DNA from: Hydrangea macrophylla
Lineage: Eukaryota; Streptophyta; Magnoliopsida; Cornales; Hydrangeaceae
Reading direction: 5' to 3'
Assembly (NCBI GenBank): GCA_033977485.1
Contig: CM066987.1
Location: 51,401,033 to 51,465,032 of the forward strand
Length of the DNA: 64,000 bases
Below the pieces are notes generated by a model, which was not told where the DNA came from, ran no database searches, and saw only the letters and a program-made list of their open reading frames with translations. Below are positions 55,465 to 64,000 of this stretch, in pieces. The first letter of the stretch is position 1; the number at the start of each line of letters is the position of its first letter. The translations under genes were made by a program, and so were the position numbers.

Positions 55465-55805
55465 AATTTTGCCTAGGCACCAGTTAGGCGACCTAGCGAG
55501 CTCTTTTCTCTTTTTTGTTATTGCTCACTCTGGATTTAACTCTGACTTTTGCCTAGGCGTCCTTTCGGATTTTCGACCTAGCGAGCCATCCTTCTTTTTT
55601 TTTTTTTTTTTTTTTTTGAAAGTCTGCCTACGTACCCTCGAACGGGGATCAGGTTCAACGTAGTTCGGGCCAAGGTAAGAAAGAAATTGGGCTATTTTTT
55701 GTGGGTGGAGCGTCCAAACCGATGCGGTTGCCTACGTATCCCCGAGTGGGAATCACGTCGAGCGTAGTTCAGGCCAAAGTAAGAAGGAAAAGGGGTTTTG
55801 TGGAT
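55465..55805. repeat. Paired repeats between the antisense genes and integrase of E
   Basis: Two copies of TTGCCTAGGC ... GACCTAGCGAGC (55470 and 55548) and two copies of a ~70-bp block TGCCTACGTA(C/T)CC ... CGTAGTTC(G/A)GGCCAA (55623 and 55728), plus a 21-T run (55594-55617). The second block has a third copy at 49301. Confidence 0.65.
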
Positions 55806-55808
55806 TGG

Positions 55809-56960
55809 TCAAGCATAGTACTTTTTGAGGCGATCCATTTTGATCGGTTCTTTGAATTCAATGCCATCGAGGTCCATGAGGTAAGTCACTCCTCCGGAAA
55901 GGATAGTTTTGATGATATAGGGACCGACCCATTTGGGTTTGAACTTTCTGCGTGGATCAAAGATCGGGGCTCGCAATTCCTTAAGGACAAGGTCACCCTT
56001 GACAATTTTCCTCGGACGAACCCTTTTATTGAAGGCGCGGGCTATCCTCTTTTGATAGATTCGGACATGGTCGACTGCCGCTAGACGCTTTTCATCTATG
56101 AGAGCTAATTCTTCGTACCTTTCCCTCAACCAATCTGATTTCGAAATCTCACATTCCGCCATTACGCGCAGAGACGGTAGTTCTATCTCGGTTGGAAGCA
56201 CTGCTTCCATCCCATATACTAGTGAGTAAGGAGTTGCTCCTGTGGACGTCCTTATCGATGTTCTGTATCCCCAAAGTGCGAACGGTAGCTTTTCATGCCA
56301 GTCTTTGTAGGTATTGGCCGATTTCTGCAGTATGGCCTTGACATTCTTGTTTGCAGCTTCGACTGCCCCATTAGTTTGTGGTCTGTACGGTGATGACTTG
56401 TGATAAGTGATTTTGTATTTCTCAAACAGATCTCTGACTTCAACTTTGAAATGACTACCATTATTTAAGATGATCTCATGGGGTACTCCATAGCGACAGA
56501 TGAGGTTCTTCTTGACGAACTTGGCAACTTCCTTGGCCCCCAATTTGCTGTAGGATGCGGCTTCTACCCATTTTGTGAAGTAGTCAATGACCACCAAAAT
56601 TCATCGATTCCCATTTGAGGCTTTCAGAATGATTTCACCGATGATATCGATTCCCCAGGTTGAGAATGGCCAAGGTGAGGTCATGCTGTATAGAAGGGAT
56701 GGTGGTACATGCATCATGTTTGCATGGATCTGGCACTTGTGACACCTTCTTACGTATTCGCAACAATCATTCTCCTATGTTGTCCAGTAATACCCTTGTC
56801 TTACAATTTTCTTGGCCAGCATGTGACCGTTCATGTGCGGGCCGCACACCCCTTCGCATATTTCTTCCATCATTCTTCTGGCGCACTTTCCGAACAAGCA
56901 AGTCAGATTGTGACCATTGCATCCTTTCCAAAATAATTTCCCACCGCAAATGATGAATTG
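55809..56960 (-). pseudogene. Element E integrase, second catalytic Asp lost
   Basis: Element sense: a broken finger region (GPHMNGHMLAKKIV, YVRRCHKCQIHANMMH), then the first Asp in WGIDIIGEII, a TGA, and a 262-codon frame to TAA at 55809: VIDYFTKWVEAASYSKLGAK, HEIILNNGSHF, YRPQTNGAVEAANKNVKAIL (Glu present) and the C-terminal FKPKWVGPYIIKTILSGG. The middle catalytic Asp, SDNG in the family, is Asn (LNNG). The TGA before ILVVIDYF and the Asn both fit G-to-A changes. It cannot integrate. Confidence 0.92.
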
Positions 56961-58105
56961 CGCTGCGAATCTTCGAATTGCCCTTTTTCTTTCTCAGTAG
57001 ACTCTTGGGGGTACATCCCCTTTTCTATGAAATCCCAGACATCCTGATACCATGGTGTTTCGTTCTCTTCTTCTTCGATTGCGGCGACCATGTTGAATGA
57101 AGGCTCGTACCTTTGCTCAATTACCAAAGGCATCATCCTGACTCCCACAGGAATTTTGATCATGGAGGCTAGGGTAGCCAATGAATCTGCTAGCTGGTTC
57201 TCTTCCCTAGGCAAGTAGAGGAATGCGATGTTTTTGAAATGCCTCTTGAGTTGATCGAGATGATCATGATAGGGCTTCAACCTTTCTTCTTTTACTTTCC
57301 ATTCTCCTCTAGCTTGTGATATAATGAGGTTTGAATCCCCGAAGACATCCAACTTCTGAACTTTCAGCTCTATGGCTGCTTCCATCCCCAGAATGCATGC
57401 TTCGTATTCAACAGTGTTGTTGGTAGAGTTATAATTGAGCTTGACTGCCAGCGGAGTGTGGTCCCCACTTGGTGACACTAGAATCATTCCTACTCCATAT
57501 CCTTTCATGTTGGCTGCTCCATCAAAGTACAACTTCCACTGTTCTTCCTTGATTTCCATGATATTTTTGTCCGAAAATGGAAAGTCCCCACTTTCTTCAG
57601 AGTCAACAGCGTGCTCCGCGAGATGCTCAGCTACGGTTCTCCCTTTTACCGATTTGGTTGTAACGTACTTGATATCAAATTCGGATAGTAGAAGTAACCA
57701 ACGGGATATACGACCGGTCAGGGCGGGTTTTTTGAAGAGGTATTTTAGAGGATCCATGCGGGATATAAGCACAATCGGGAAGGCCAACATGTAGTGCCTC
57801 AGTCGGCGAGTGCACCAAACCAAGGCCCAACATGTTTTTTCGAGGGTAGAGTAGTTGAGCTCATACCCAGTCATCCTCTTGCTGAGGTAATATATGGCTT
57901 TTTCGGAGTGGCTTTCTTCTCCTTCTTGGGCTAGCATGCAACCCATGGCATTTTCAGAGACAGATAGGTAAAGGAATAAGGGCTTATGAGGAGTGGGTGG
58001 TGAAAGGATAGGCTGATTTTGAAGGTAGGCTTTTATTTTGTCGAAAGCGGCTTGGCAATGGTCATCCCATTGGAACTTTTCTCCTTTTCTCAGCAATCGG
58101 AACAA
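56903..58105 (-). pseudogene. Element E dual RNase H (Ty3-type plus archaeal-type)
   Basis: A 400-codon frame. Residues ~1-150: end of RT thumb and Ty3 RNase H (FDKIKAYLQNQP, LYLSVSENAMGCMLAQ, STLEKTCWALVW, ISRMDPLKYLF), where the first Asp position is Ser (LSVSEN) and the last Asp is changed. Residues ~185-330: an archaeal-type RNase H with Asp in LYFDGAAN, Glu in VEYEACILGM, Asp in VFGDSNLI and Asp in NQLADSLAT, all intact. The second domain is the hallmark of the Tat lineage. It removes RNA from the RNA-DNA hybrid during copying. The frame itself is open, but the surrounding pol is broken. Confidence 0.92.
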
Positions 58106-58800
58106 AGGATCGCATGTAGTTGTGAGGAAATGAAGCGGCTGATAAATTGGACTCTTCCGAGAAACCCTCTCACTTCCTTTTCATTTCGTGGTGGTGTCAT
58201 TTCTAGGATTGCCTTGATCTTAGAGGGGTCCACCTCTATCCCCCTTTGTGTGATGAGAAAACCCAGGAGCTTACCGGAGGTCACACCGAAAGTACATTTC
58301 TTAGGATTCAATCTCATCTTGTATTTGCGCAACCTCTCAAAAAACTTTTCCAGTGCCACCAAGTGTCCTTCTCTGTCCTTGGACTTCACGATCATGTCAT
58401 CTACGTACACTTCTACTTTCTTGTGAATCATGTCATGCAGCAGAGTGGTGGCGGCTCTTTGGTAGGTTGCCCCAGTATTCTTGAGTCCGAAAGGCATTAC
58501 TCTATAACAGTAGGTTCCCTAAGGGGTGGTGAATGTCGTTTTTTCCCGATCTTCTGGCGCCATTAGAATCTGATTATACCCCGAAAAGCCATCCATGAAT
58601 GACAGTAGCTCATGTCTAGCGGTGTTATCCCCAAGACATCAATGTGGGGAAGCGGGAAGTCATCCTTGGGACTGGCTTTGTTTAAATCACGGAAGTCGAC
58701 GCACACACGAACTTTTCCATCTTTCTTGGGGACTGGCACGATATTGGCAACCCATTCTGGATACTCGGTGACGATGATGAACCCTGCCTTGAATTACTTC
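58090..58800 (-). pseudogene. Element E reverse transcriptase
   Basis: Element sense: YPEWVANIVPVPKKDGKVRV, DFRDLNKASPKDDFPLPHID, then after a frameshift MDGFSGYNQI, a stop near 58519, MPFGLKNTGATYQRAATTLL, the active site VYVDDMIVKSKD (about 58410) and LLGFLITQRGIEVDPSKIKA. Two frame changes and at least two stops separate the blocks. YVDD is intact. Confidence 0.92.
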
Positions 58801-59522
58801 TCCACTTCTTCTTTAACCTTGAGTGCCCATTCTGGCCTCATGCGCCTCAGTTTCTGCTTGACAGGTTTAGAATTGGGGAGGAGAGGAATATGATGTTGGA
58901 CAATGTCGGGATCGACCCCAGGCATGTCCTCGTAAGACCAAGCAAAAACATCATTGAATTCTTTTAGCAAGAGAGTCAATTTTTCTTTTTCTTTTTTATT
59001 AAGAGTTGAGCCGATTTGCACAATTTGTGAATTATCTATTTCACCTAGGTTAATCGATAAAGTATCTTCGATTATTTCATAAGTAGGTGGTTTTTCAATT
59101 AGTTTCTTGAGTTCGATTGGGAGATCCTCGAAGGGATCTGTGCATTCACAAGTATTAGATACAGAGGAGTAAGCAGAATCGTCTTTCATTTCATTCATGA
59201 CAGGTGGAGTGATTACATTAGACAGTGACAGGCCTACAGCAGCCGACTCTGGTATAGACTTGATAGTTGGCAGTACAGACTCTGGGAGAACAGGGGATAG
59301 GGAGACACAGACAGATGACTCTACAGCCTGGTTGCTCAGACCCTCCTCGGTTGGCTTGATCTGATCATCTTGGCTCTTGGCCCTCTTTTCTTCGGTGAAC
59401 TCTTCCCACATTTCTTTGATGGCTTCAGTGTCTAGGTACTTCAACCAGTCTGCCCCTGGGGTCTTCACAACTTCTTCAGGATAGAACGGATCTTGATAGG
59501 GGGGACCTTTCATAGTCAGCAA
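58794..59522 (-). pseudogene. Element E linker before reverse transcriptase
   Basis: 242-codon frame with LLLKEFNDVFAWSYEDMPGV and HHIPLLPNSKPVKQKLRRM just before RT, as in Tat polyproteins. Ends at TAA before the RT block. Low-complexity acidic N-terminal part. Confidence 0.8.
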
Positions 59523-60030
59523 AAATTTTGAGCCTGGGGTGCCTTTTTCCAGTGGTCTGATGAATCCAGGATTCTAGGAACCCAAAGTAGGGGAAATCAT
59601 CCCCTTTTTTGATGAATTGTCCATTCAAGGTTTTGCGGTATGGTGGGAGACCCTTTACTCTTTTCTTCCATTGCCTCTGTAGCTCGACGTCTTCTTCAGT
59701 TGGCTTGTACCCCAACCCAAAAGTGCCTTGTTGCCCTTTGATCTGAGGGAACTCACGAATCCCTTGCTGGCGTCGGCCCAATCCCATTCCAGGGAAGTAG
59801 TTCATTTTCCGGACAATGTTGACAACTGCGGAGTGGATCTCGTGGAATCTGTCTTCATCACTGATCATGTGGACTTCTTCCATGAAGAATCCCCCGATTT
59901 CTCCTTCTTCTAGCTCAGGTATTTGGATTTCAAATATGGGGGCGTAGTTTGGGAAAGCTTCACTACCCCAACTATTGCCGAGGATGATTTTCACCTCCTT
60001 CTCATGCATGTAGTTGATCATTTGATGCAC
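59476..60030 (-). pseudogene. Element E G-patch region between protease and RT
   Basis: Frame contains a G-patch-like block: IVRKMNYFPGMGLGRRQQGI followed by GQQGTFGLGYKPTEEDVE, with the spaced glycines (GMGLG...QGI) of the motif. G-patches bind nucleic acid or stimulate helicases; a similar block occurs in this place in other Tat polyproteins and in betaretroviruses. The frame is out of phase with the flanking protease and RT frames, so the polyprotein is broken here. Confidence 0.8.
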
Positions 60031-60089
60031 AGTGGATGATACGACTTTGTTGATATGTAGCCAGTGCTCACCAAAGATCCTACCCGAAT

Positions 60090-60542
60090 TTAGAGAGAAA
60101 CAATTCCCATCACATTTCTCTTGGTGTTATCGTAGGCTCTCACGGATTGCACAGATGGTGTGATATCAAGGATATTGACTCCCAAGGCGGTGGCAGTCCT
60201 TAGAGCACAAACATTTAGGGCAGAGCCTGTATCGACCAGGTAGAACGACACCTGCTGCCCCTTACATCCAACAGTGATGTACAATGCCTTGTTATGTGTA
60301 GACCCTTCCGGTGGTAGGTCTTCATCAGAAAATGTAATGATTGGGTCAGGGGTAAGTGCGCCCAAGATAGCCACCATGTCTTCCGGTGCGGCGTCAATGG
60401 TGACCTCTATTCCAGCCAGGGCATTCAACACAGCTTGCCTATGCTTGTAGGATGTTACCATGATGTCCCACATCGAGAGAAGTGCTTGGGTTTTCTTCAA
60501 CTGTTTTATCAACTCATTGTCTTCTTCGATGATCTCATCCAT
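60090..60542 (-). pseudogene. Element E protease
   Basis: 150-codon frame. Protease motif FYLVDTGSALNVCALRTATA with the DTGS active site intact, followed by LGVNILDITPSVQSVRAYDN. The N-terminal part (ITFSDEDLPPEGSTHNKALY) is the usual lead-in of Tat proteases. Frame changes near 60090 and 60550 separate it from the G-patch and Gag segments. Confidence 0.9.
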
Positions 60543-60828
60543 TTTTCCCTTTCCCTTGTCTTTGACCGGACTTTTTTTTGATAACCTCAGTGGTAGGCTG
60601 CGGAGGCTGATAATGACGGCCTGACCTAGTCAGATGATCAATTTCGGTAGGGGTAGGCCCTTCTACAGTCCCATCTCCTTTGAACTAGTTGCAATCTGTT
60701 CCCACAAATGATTTCTCCGGCTCGTTCCAGATAGAAGCATCGCTTTCATTGTTGGGATCATACCATTTGAGGTCCACTACCCCTAGATCATGTTCTTCCA
60801 GGAAGAATAGGTCTTGTTCATCAGCCAG

Positions 60829-62366
60829 CTATTGCTGCCACTCGTTATCCCCTCCGTCAATCAGATGAATTCCCACAGCTTCTGGGATGTCAATGAGGGG
60901 TAAATGTTGACCTAAGGGGGTGATATAGGTAGCAGGGTTGAAAGGTACATGGTTGGACTCAATGAGGCTGATGTTTTGGTGGTTTGGTAGAGGATTTTGA
61001 GTGACATGGGGCTGCTTTGGAGGTGGCTCGATGATATTTTGGTCAATGAGGTCTTGGATATCATGGCGGAGGCGCATGCAATCATCGGTGTTGTGGCCAG
61101 GGGCTTGGTGTTAGGTGCACCTTTTGGACATGTCACAGTTTGGCGGGAGCAGGGTATTTCGAGGCTGGAGTAGTTGGAGGTGGCCCTTTTAAGGAGGCGA
61201 TCTAAGGCTGAGGAGAGGGGGATTTCTAATTTGGCGAAGTTGCGAGGAGGCTTCCTAGGGAAAGAACGATTGGAGGAATTACCTTGGTTGAGAGGTTGGC
61301 ATGGCCTAGGAGGGTGAGCCATAGGTTGACTGCTAAGGGCACTGACATCCGGAGGATTGCGGGAGTAGTTGGGCCTTTTTGACTGACTCAGAGGCTCTTC
61401 CTTCTTGATCTTTCCTTCCCTGATAGCATCTTCGATTCGAGTTCCAACTTCAAACAGCTCTTCGAAAGTAGAGATGGACTGGTAAAACAATTTCTCATGG
61501 TAGAGCGACTGTAGATTCCGGATTAGCATCCTTACCTGTTCCATTTCAATCGGCCGGTGGGTCATTTGGGCCACTTTATTCCTCCATTTGCTCAGAAACG
61601 CTGCGAAGGATTCATTGCTATTCTGCCGAGTAGTTTCCAAATCCCTGATTGTAACATCCAAATCTTGATTGTAGGAGTAATGATCGACGAAGACTCGAAC
61701 GATGTCTTCCCATGCCCGAATTTCGGAGGCTTCCAAGGTTAGGAACCATGATAATGCAGACTTCGCGAGAGTTTGTGGGAACAGCATTGCGAGGTGCTCG
61801 TGGTACAACCCATGGACTGGAAGATGCTCATACAAAACTTTACGTGGCTCTTCGGATTTCCAGTTCCGTCAAAATGGTCGATAACAGGCATCTTGAAGTT
61901 CTCTGGCAGTTTCAGCTTAACAGGCACAAAGAGGCCTTCCAGGTCTAGCATGTAATCGTCAACTCCTTTGCTTTTCCTCAGTACACTTTCCAGCTTGTCA
62001 ACCTTATCCATCTTCTCTTAGAGCTTTTTCTCATATGCAAACGGTGGGACCCCTTGAAACCAGTCTTCCTCTCCGTTATTCTCATGTGGGGGTGGTTCAA
62101 ACCCCGGTGGTGGAAACCCAGGTGGAGGTTGCGGCCGCTGCTGCTTCAATTCTTCCATGAACTTCAGAACTTGGGCTTATGGTTGCTCCCAACTCGACAA
62201 CCTTGTTTTCTAACTCTTCTCGGTTCATGCTGAAGTAAGCTGTGGGACTGGTTCTGACCAAACGATTATCTGAACTTCTGACCCAAGACGAGGATCCTAG
62301 CTGCTGACTTCGGGAATCTATACTGACCCTGACAGATTTTGAGAGGACTAGATCAGATTCTGACAA
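60829..62366 (-). pseudogene. Element E gag
   Basis: Three frames carry successive blocks: MSESDLVLSKSVRVSIDSRS (start at 62366), then FKMPVIDHFDGTGNPKSHVK, then SALSWFLTLEASEIRAWEDI, RDLETTRQNSNESFAAFLSK and FYQSISTFEELFEVGTRIED, and finally CMRLRHDIQDLIDQNII. These match the capsid and C-terminal blocks of Tat Gag. Frameshifts near 62190, 61830 and 61080 and a TAG near 60830 inactivate it. Confidence 0.9.
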
Positions 62367-63541
62367 TGATGACTTTTAGATAGACTAAGATAGTGATGTC
62401 AACAAACGAGGACTGAGTCGTGTGAGACTAATCGAGACAGTGCGTGCAGTTTGATAGGAAAGATGTATGCAAATGAGACAAGCACGCGGATGTAAGCCCT
62501 AATCTATATGATGCTCCTATTTCTAACAGATAACAGTTAAACAACTAAGGTCCTAACCATATAGAGTGTGCCAACTTCACTTTCCAGTATGATCACCACG
62601 GGATAACAGGGGTTTCCAGGGTTTTATGAAGGCTTCTAGGAGAGATTGGGCATTTCTGGTTGATTTGGACAGAGTTTCTGAGAGAAACTGGCATATCTGG
62701 GATATCTGGACAGAGTTTCTGGTATTTTTGGGATATCTGGGTAGAGTTTCTGGGAGAAATTGGTTGATATGGTCATATCTGGGATATCTGGACAGAATTT
62801 CTGAGAGAAACTGGTTGATCTGGGATATCTGAGCAGAGTTTCTGGTATTTCTGGGAAATTTGGGCAGAGTTTCTGGTATTTTTGGGAAATTTGGGCAGAG
62901 TTTCTGAGAGAAACTAGTTAATATGTGATGATGGTGATCATACTATCTAGCAGGTTTTCATACTCCTATGTCTTAGGACTGGCAAACAAGGTTTGCGGTG
63001 TATATCTTTGTGAGCATGGAGCAGACATCCTTGTCATGGTGCCTAGGCAGGTCAACTCAATGTGATCACATGTGAGTGATTGCCTTGGGAATCATAAGAA
63101 AGAGGTTCTGCCTTACGCCACATAAGCGTCTACATCGCGCAGGTAATCCCGTCAGGGCATATAGCAGTTATATCACATTGTCTTATCTGAAAAGATAAAT
63201 GAACAGTCCTATGAAAGGTTCTACAGGAATCTATATGTAAAGGCTGGGTTTAGTCATAGAGGGTCCGTTGACGAGAGTTCCAATATACCGTCAGAGAGAC
63301 AGTACGGAGGTTTTTACTCTTTTTGATATACCTTAGAAGGTACAGTATCAACAGTGACTTGTGCCCTAGCATAGCAAGACCTGAACAATGTCAGCGCCGC
63401 GTTTTAGACACAGTCTAAGGGGGGGGGGGGGGGGGGGAATGCAAGAGTGCAATGCGGTGAACCAGACATAGTAAAAAGATGATTTTAAGGATGCTTCTTA
63501 TGAGTCAAACCTCTGTATTATTTTGTTTTGAAAATAATTTA
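62367..63541 (-). other. 5' leader of element E
   Basis: No gene. It holds an irregular tandem array at 62630-62920 built on GAGTTTCTGAGAGAAACTGG and GGATATCTGG (period about 45-60 bp), and a run of 17-19 G at about 63420-63437 that may be a sequencing or assembly uncertainty. Confidence 0.65.
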
Positions 63542-63559
63542 TCCCCAGTGGAGTCGCCA
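63542..63559 (-). other. Primer binding site of element E (probably tRNA-Arg)
   Basis: In element sense TGGCGACTCCACTGGGGA, 3 bp after the 5' LTR end. Position and form are right for a primer site; assignment to tRNA-Arg is from memory of Ogre-type elements. Confidence 0.75.
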
Positions 63560-63562
63560 GAT

Positions 63563-64000
63563 TGTGGACACGCGGAATTCCACCTATTTTGTTTGTTTGA
63601 GACTGTTTTGAAAAAGAAAGGAAAAGGTCTGCTAAAAACAGATACAGAGTCGCCACTTGGTCTTTAAGGAACCAAGAAACCTAATTTGACTCACCCAAAC
63701 GGATAAAAGGCACCGGCCCTTCATAACCAAAGAACTTGGCTCGGGGTTTTGGTACGAGAGATGAAGGAGCCTTTGTCGCGACTAAAACACCCTCAACTCG
63801 CCCCGTCTTTCAACATGCCTCAATTACATCCAAATGATCATCTTATACTATGTATGGTTCAACAATTAATACTATGATAGTATATTACATCACATAAGAG
63901 AATTTGAAATGGATGATCTAAAGATAAGATATCATTCATAAGATCTAAGCCAAATATCATACAATGTAAAGTGAAAGATCACACAAATAAACCTAGGAAA
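63563..64000 (-). repeat. 5' LTR of element E, 3'-terminal 438 bp
   Basis: Matches 45874-46311 with about 20 differences and one small indel. The remainder is right of the window. Confidence 0.93.

Larger units (their letters stand above)
45874..64000 (-). mobile_element. Element E: Tat/Ogre-like Ty3/gypsy retrotransposon with two antisense genes
   Basis: Minus-strand element: 3' LTR 45874-49137, polypurine tract, a 6.6-kb 3' region with tandem repeats and two + strand genes, integrase, dual RNase H, RT, G-patch, protease, gag, primer site 63542-63559, and the end of the 5' LTR from 63563. The second, archaeal-type RNase H and an Arg-type primer site place it in the Tat lineage. It is inserted in the LTR of element A (left flank ATGAT). 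LTR copies differ by about 5% over 438 bp. Confidence 0.92.

Overview
The window is plant nuclear DNA, most likely from a flowering plant with a large, repeat-rich genome. The evidence is plant-type Ty3/gypsy lineages (Athila, chromovirus, Tat/Ogre-like), a CACTA transposon end, intron-bearing fragments of conserved plant genes, and AT-rich DNA with no bacterial features. I could not name the species. I see no intact host gene: almost everything is transposon sequence inserted into other transposon sequence.

Layout. (1) 1-8280 is the 3' part of an Athila-type element (D, + strand): end of pol, a 3.4-kb non-coding 3' region and a 2459-bp 3' LTR. (2) 8281-16908 is the right part of a probable CACTA transposon with pieces of at least four unrelated plant genes: an RNA pseudouridine synthase, the largest subunit of RNA polymerase II (NRPB1), a Raf-like protein kinase and one I do not recognise. 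It ends in about 15 subterminal repeats and the terminus CACTACAAG read on the minus strand. (3) 16909-45873 is a decayed chromovirus-type element (A, + strand) that hosts the other insertions. Its protease region is cut at 17434 by element B (17435-27666, - strand, two 2778-bp LTRs, target duplication ACCGA). Its integrase is cut at 29575 by element C (29576-44233, + strand, Athila type, two ~1.65-kb LTRs). Its 3' LTR is cut at 45873 by element E. (4) 45874 to beyond 64000 is element E (- strand, Tat/Ogre-like): a 3264-bp 3' LTR, gag, protease, G-patch, reverse transcriptase, two RNase H domains, integrase, and two extra genes on the opposite (+) strand.

Relative ages by LTR comparison: B is by far the youngest (about a dozen differences in 2.8 kb by eye). 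C (about 4% in the part compared) and E (about 5%) are older. A and D show one LTR or less. B is paradoxical: its LTRs are nearly identical but its coding region is wrecked, which implies a non-autonomous element moved by proteins supplied elsewhere.

The most interesting signals are non-coding. All five retroelements carry a hairpin just before the polypurine tract, and in most of them GGGAC or GAGGAC/GAGGAT lies in the loop or the tract. Elements C and D share a cassette of four further hairpins. A 14-nt palindrome, TTCGATCGATCGAA, is clustered just upstream of the TATA box in the LTRs of two unrelated elements (A and C), and again inside C ahead of its extra ORF. Element E has a W-box array and a GC-rich palindrome in its LTR promoter, and degenerate copies of both lie ahead of its antisense gene.
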